5,762 bases of DNA from Cytophagales bacterium. GTDB taxonomy: Bacteria > Bacteroidota > Bacteroidia > Cytophagales > Cyclobacteriaceae. Below are positions 5,391 to 5,762 of this stretch, one piece after another (position 1 is the stretch's first letter; the number at the start of each line of letters is the position of its first letter). The position numbers and the translations under genes are program-made. The stretch is taken from positions 1 through 5,762 of the forward strand of contig DMST01000047.1 in assembly GCA_003454975.1 (NCBI GenBank). Reading direction: 5' to 3'. The notes beneath the pieces are model-generated. The model ran no database searches. It saw only the letters and a list, made by a program, of their open reading frames with translations, and had not been told where the DNA came from.

Positions 5391-5762
5391 CAGGAAAGCA
5401 ACCGACTGAAGACTGGCTGAGCGAGGAAGAGCGCGAACTCTTTGGCCGTGTGGAGGTGCAGCACACCCGTAGCAAGGACGATGTTTGGGCCGCCCTACAG
5501 GCTAAGACCCAAGCCGCTCCGCCACCTCAGCGTTCTGCCAAGGTAATCTCCATCGGCAGCACACAAATAGGGCGCCTGCCCCTGAGCATTGCCGCTTCGG
5601 TGGCTTTGGTGATCTGCCTTACACTTACGGCCCGTCTCTATACTCGCACGGTAACGGTGACTAGTGGTGAGCTGGCTACCGTAACCCTGCCGGACGGCTC
5701 CGCGGTGCAGCTCAATACCCAAACCACGGTGAGTTATCAGCCCTACTGGTGGTGGGCACGCC
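5387..5762 (+). CDS. FecR-family anti-sigma factor, 5' part
   Basis: The start ATG at 5387 overlaps the sigma factor stop (ATGA). The frame stays open to the window edge, giving 125 residues of a protein normally 300-400 long. The short cytoplasmic N-terminus (WLSEEERELFGRVEVQHTRSKDDVWAAL, 10-37) fits the sigma-binding part of Bacteroidota FecR proteins. One membrane segment lies at about 64-82 (LPLSIAASVALVICLTLTA). The start of the periplasmic FecR domain follows: VTSGELATVTLPDGSAVQLNTQTTVSYQPYW (91-121), with the hallmark LPDGS-V-LN. It anchors in the inner membrane, holds the sigma factor, and relays a signal from an outer-membrane TonB receptor in the Fec-type scheme. The partner receptor should lie downstream but is outside the window. 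Confidence 0.93.
   Translation, partial: MTGKQPTEDWLSEEERELFGRVEVQHTRSKDDVWAALQAKTQAAPPPQRSAKVISIGSTQIGRLPLSIAASVALVICLTLTARLYTRTVTVTSGELATVTLPDGSAVQLNTQTTVSYQPYWWWAR

Noticed and set aside
5495..5722. Minus-strand open frame opposite the FecR-type gene
   Set aside because: It is antisense to a frame that continues from an ATGA overlap and carries the FecR LPDGS-V-LN motif.

Overview
The window looks like chromosomal DNA of a Bacteroidota bacterium, probably a marine or environmental Saprospiria/Lewinella-type lineage with a GC content near 50%. The evidence is the gene content (an isolated SusC/RagA-type plug domain, a Bacteroidota-style lipoprotein with an LYSC lipobox, an ECF sigma factor followed by a FecR anti-sigma factor), few Shine-Dalgarno sequences, A-rich leaders, and a TAnnTTTG-type promoter candidate. 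The lineage is inferred from style, not from a marker gene. All credible genes are on the + strand.

Layout: bases 2-520 hold the 3' end of mtaB (tRNA methylthiotransferase), closed by a hairpin and T-run. A 334-bp gap carries two copies of the palindrome CAAAT-N3-ATTTG, one lying over a candidate -7 promoter element. It leads to a 219-residue exported protein (855-1514) that has a TonB-receptor plug domain but no beta-barrel. After a second gap with two hairpins comes a six-TM DUF1361 membrane protein (1839-2507). A lower-GC, translationally coupled pair follows: a Nudix hydrolase (2628-3065) and a two-TM YcxB-like protein (3062-3604).

The stretch 3605-3957 has no convincing gene but is rich in inverted repeats and ends in a hairpin plus A5T7 tract, so it may encode a structured RNA or be an interspersed element. 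From 3958 an envelope-signalling locus begins: a 278-residue lipoprotein with a PepSY-like N-terminal part and two exact-length 74-residue Cys-bracketed repeats, then a strong GC-rich hairpin, then an ECF sigma factor with a TTG start (4905-5390), overlapping by ATGA a FecR-type anti-sigma factor (5387 to the window edge).

How they work together: the sigma/FecR pair is a standard cell-surface signalling module, in which a membrane-anchored FecR controls the sigma factor in response to an outer-membrane event. FecR runs off the window, so the usual downstream partner (a SusC-like TonB receptor) cannot be seen. The lipoprotein just upstream could be a target or an accessory sensor; this is inference from position only. 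The most promising undescribed items are the repeat lipoprotein beside the sigma/FecR pair, the structured intergenic region before it, and the orphan plug protein with its paired palindromes.
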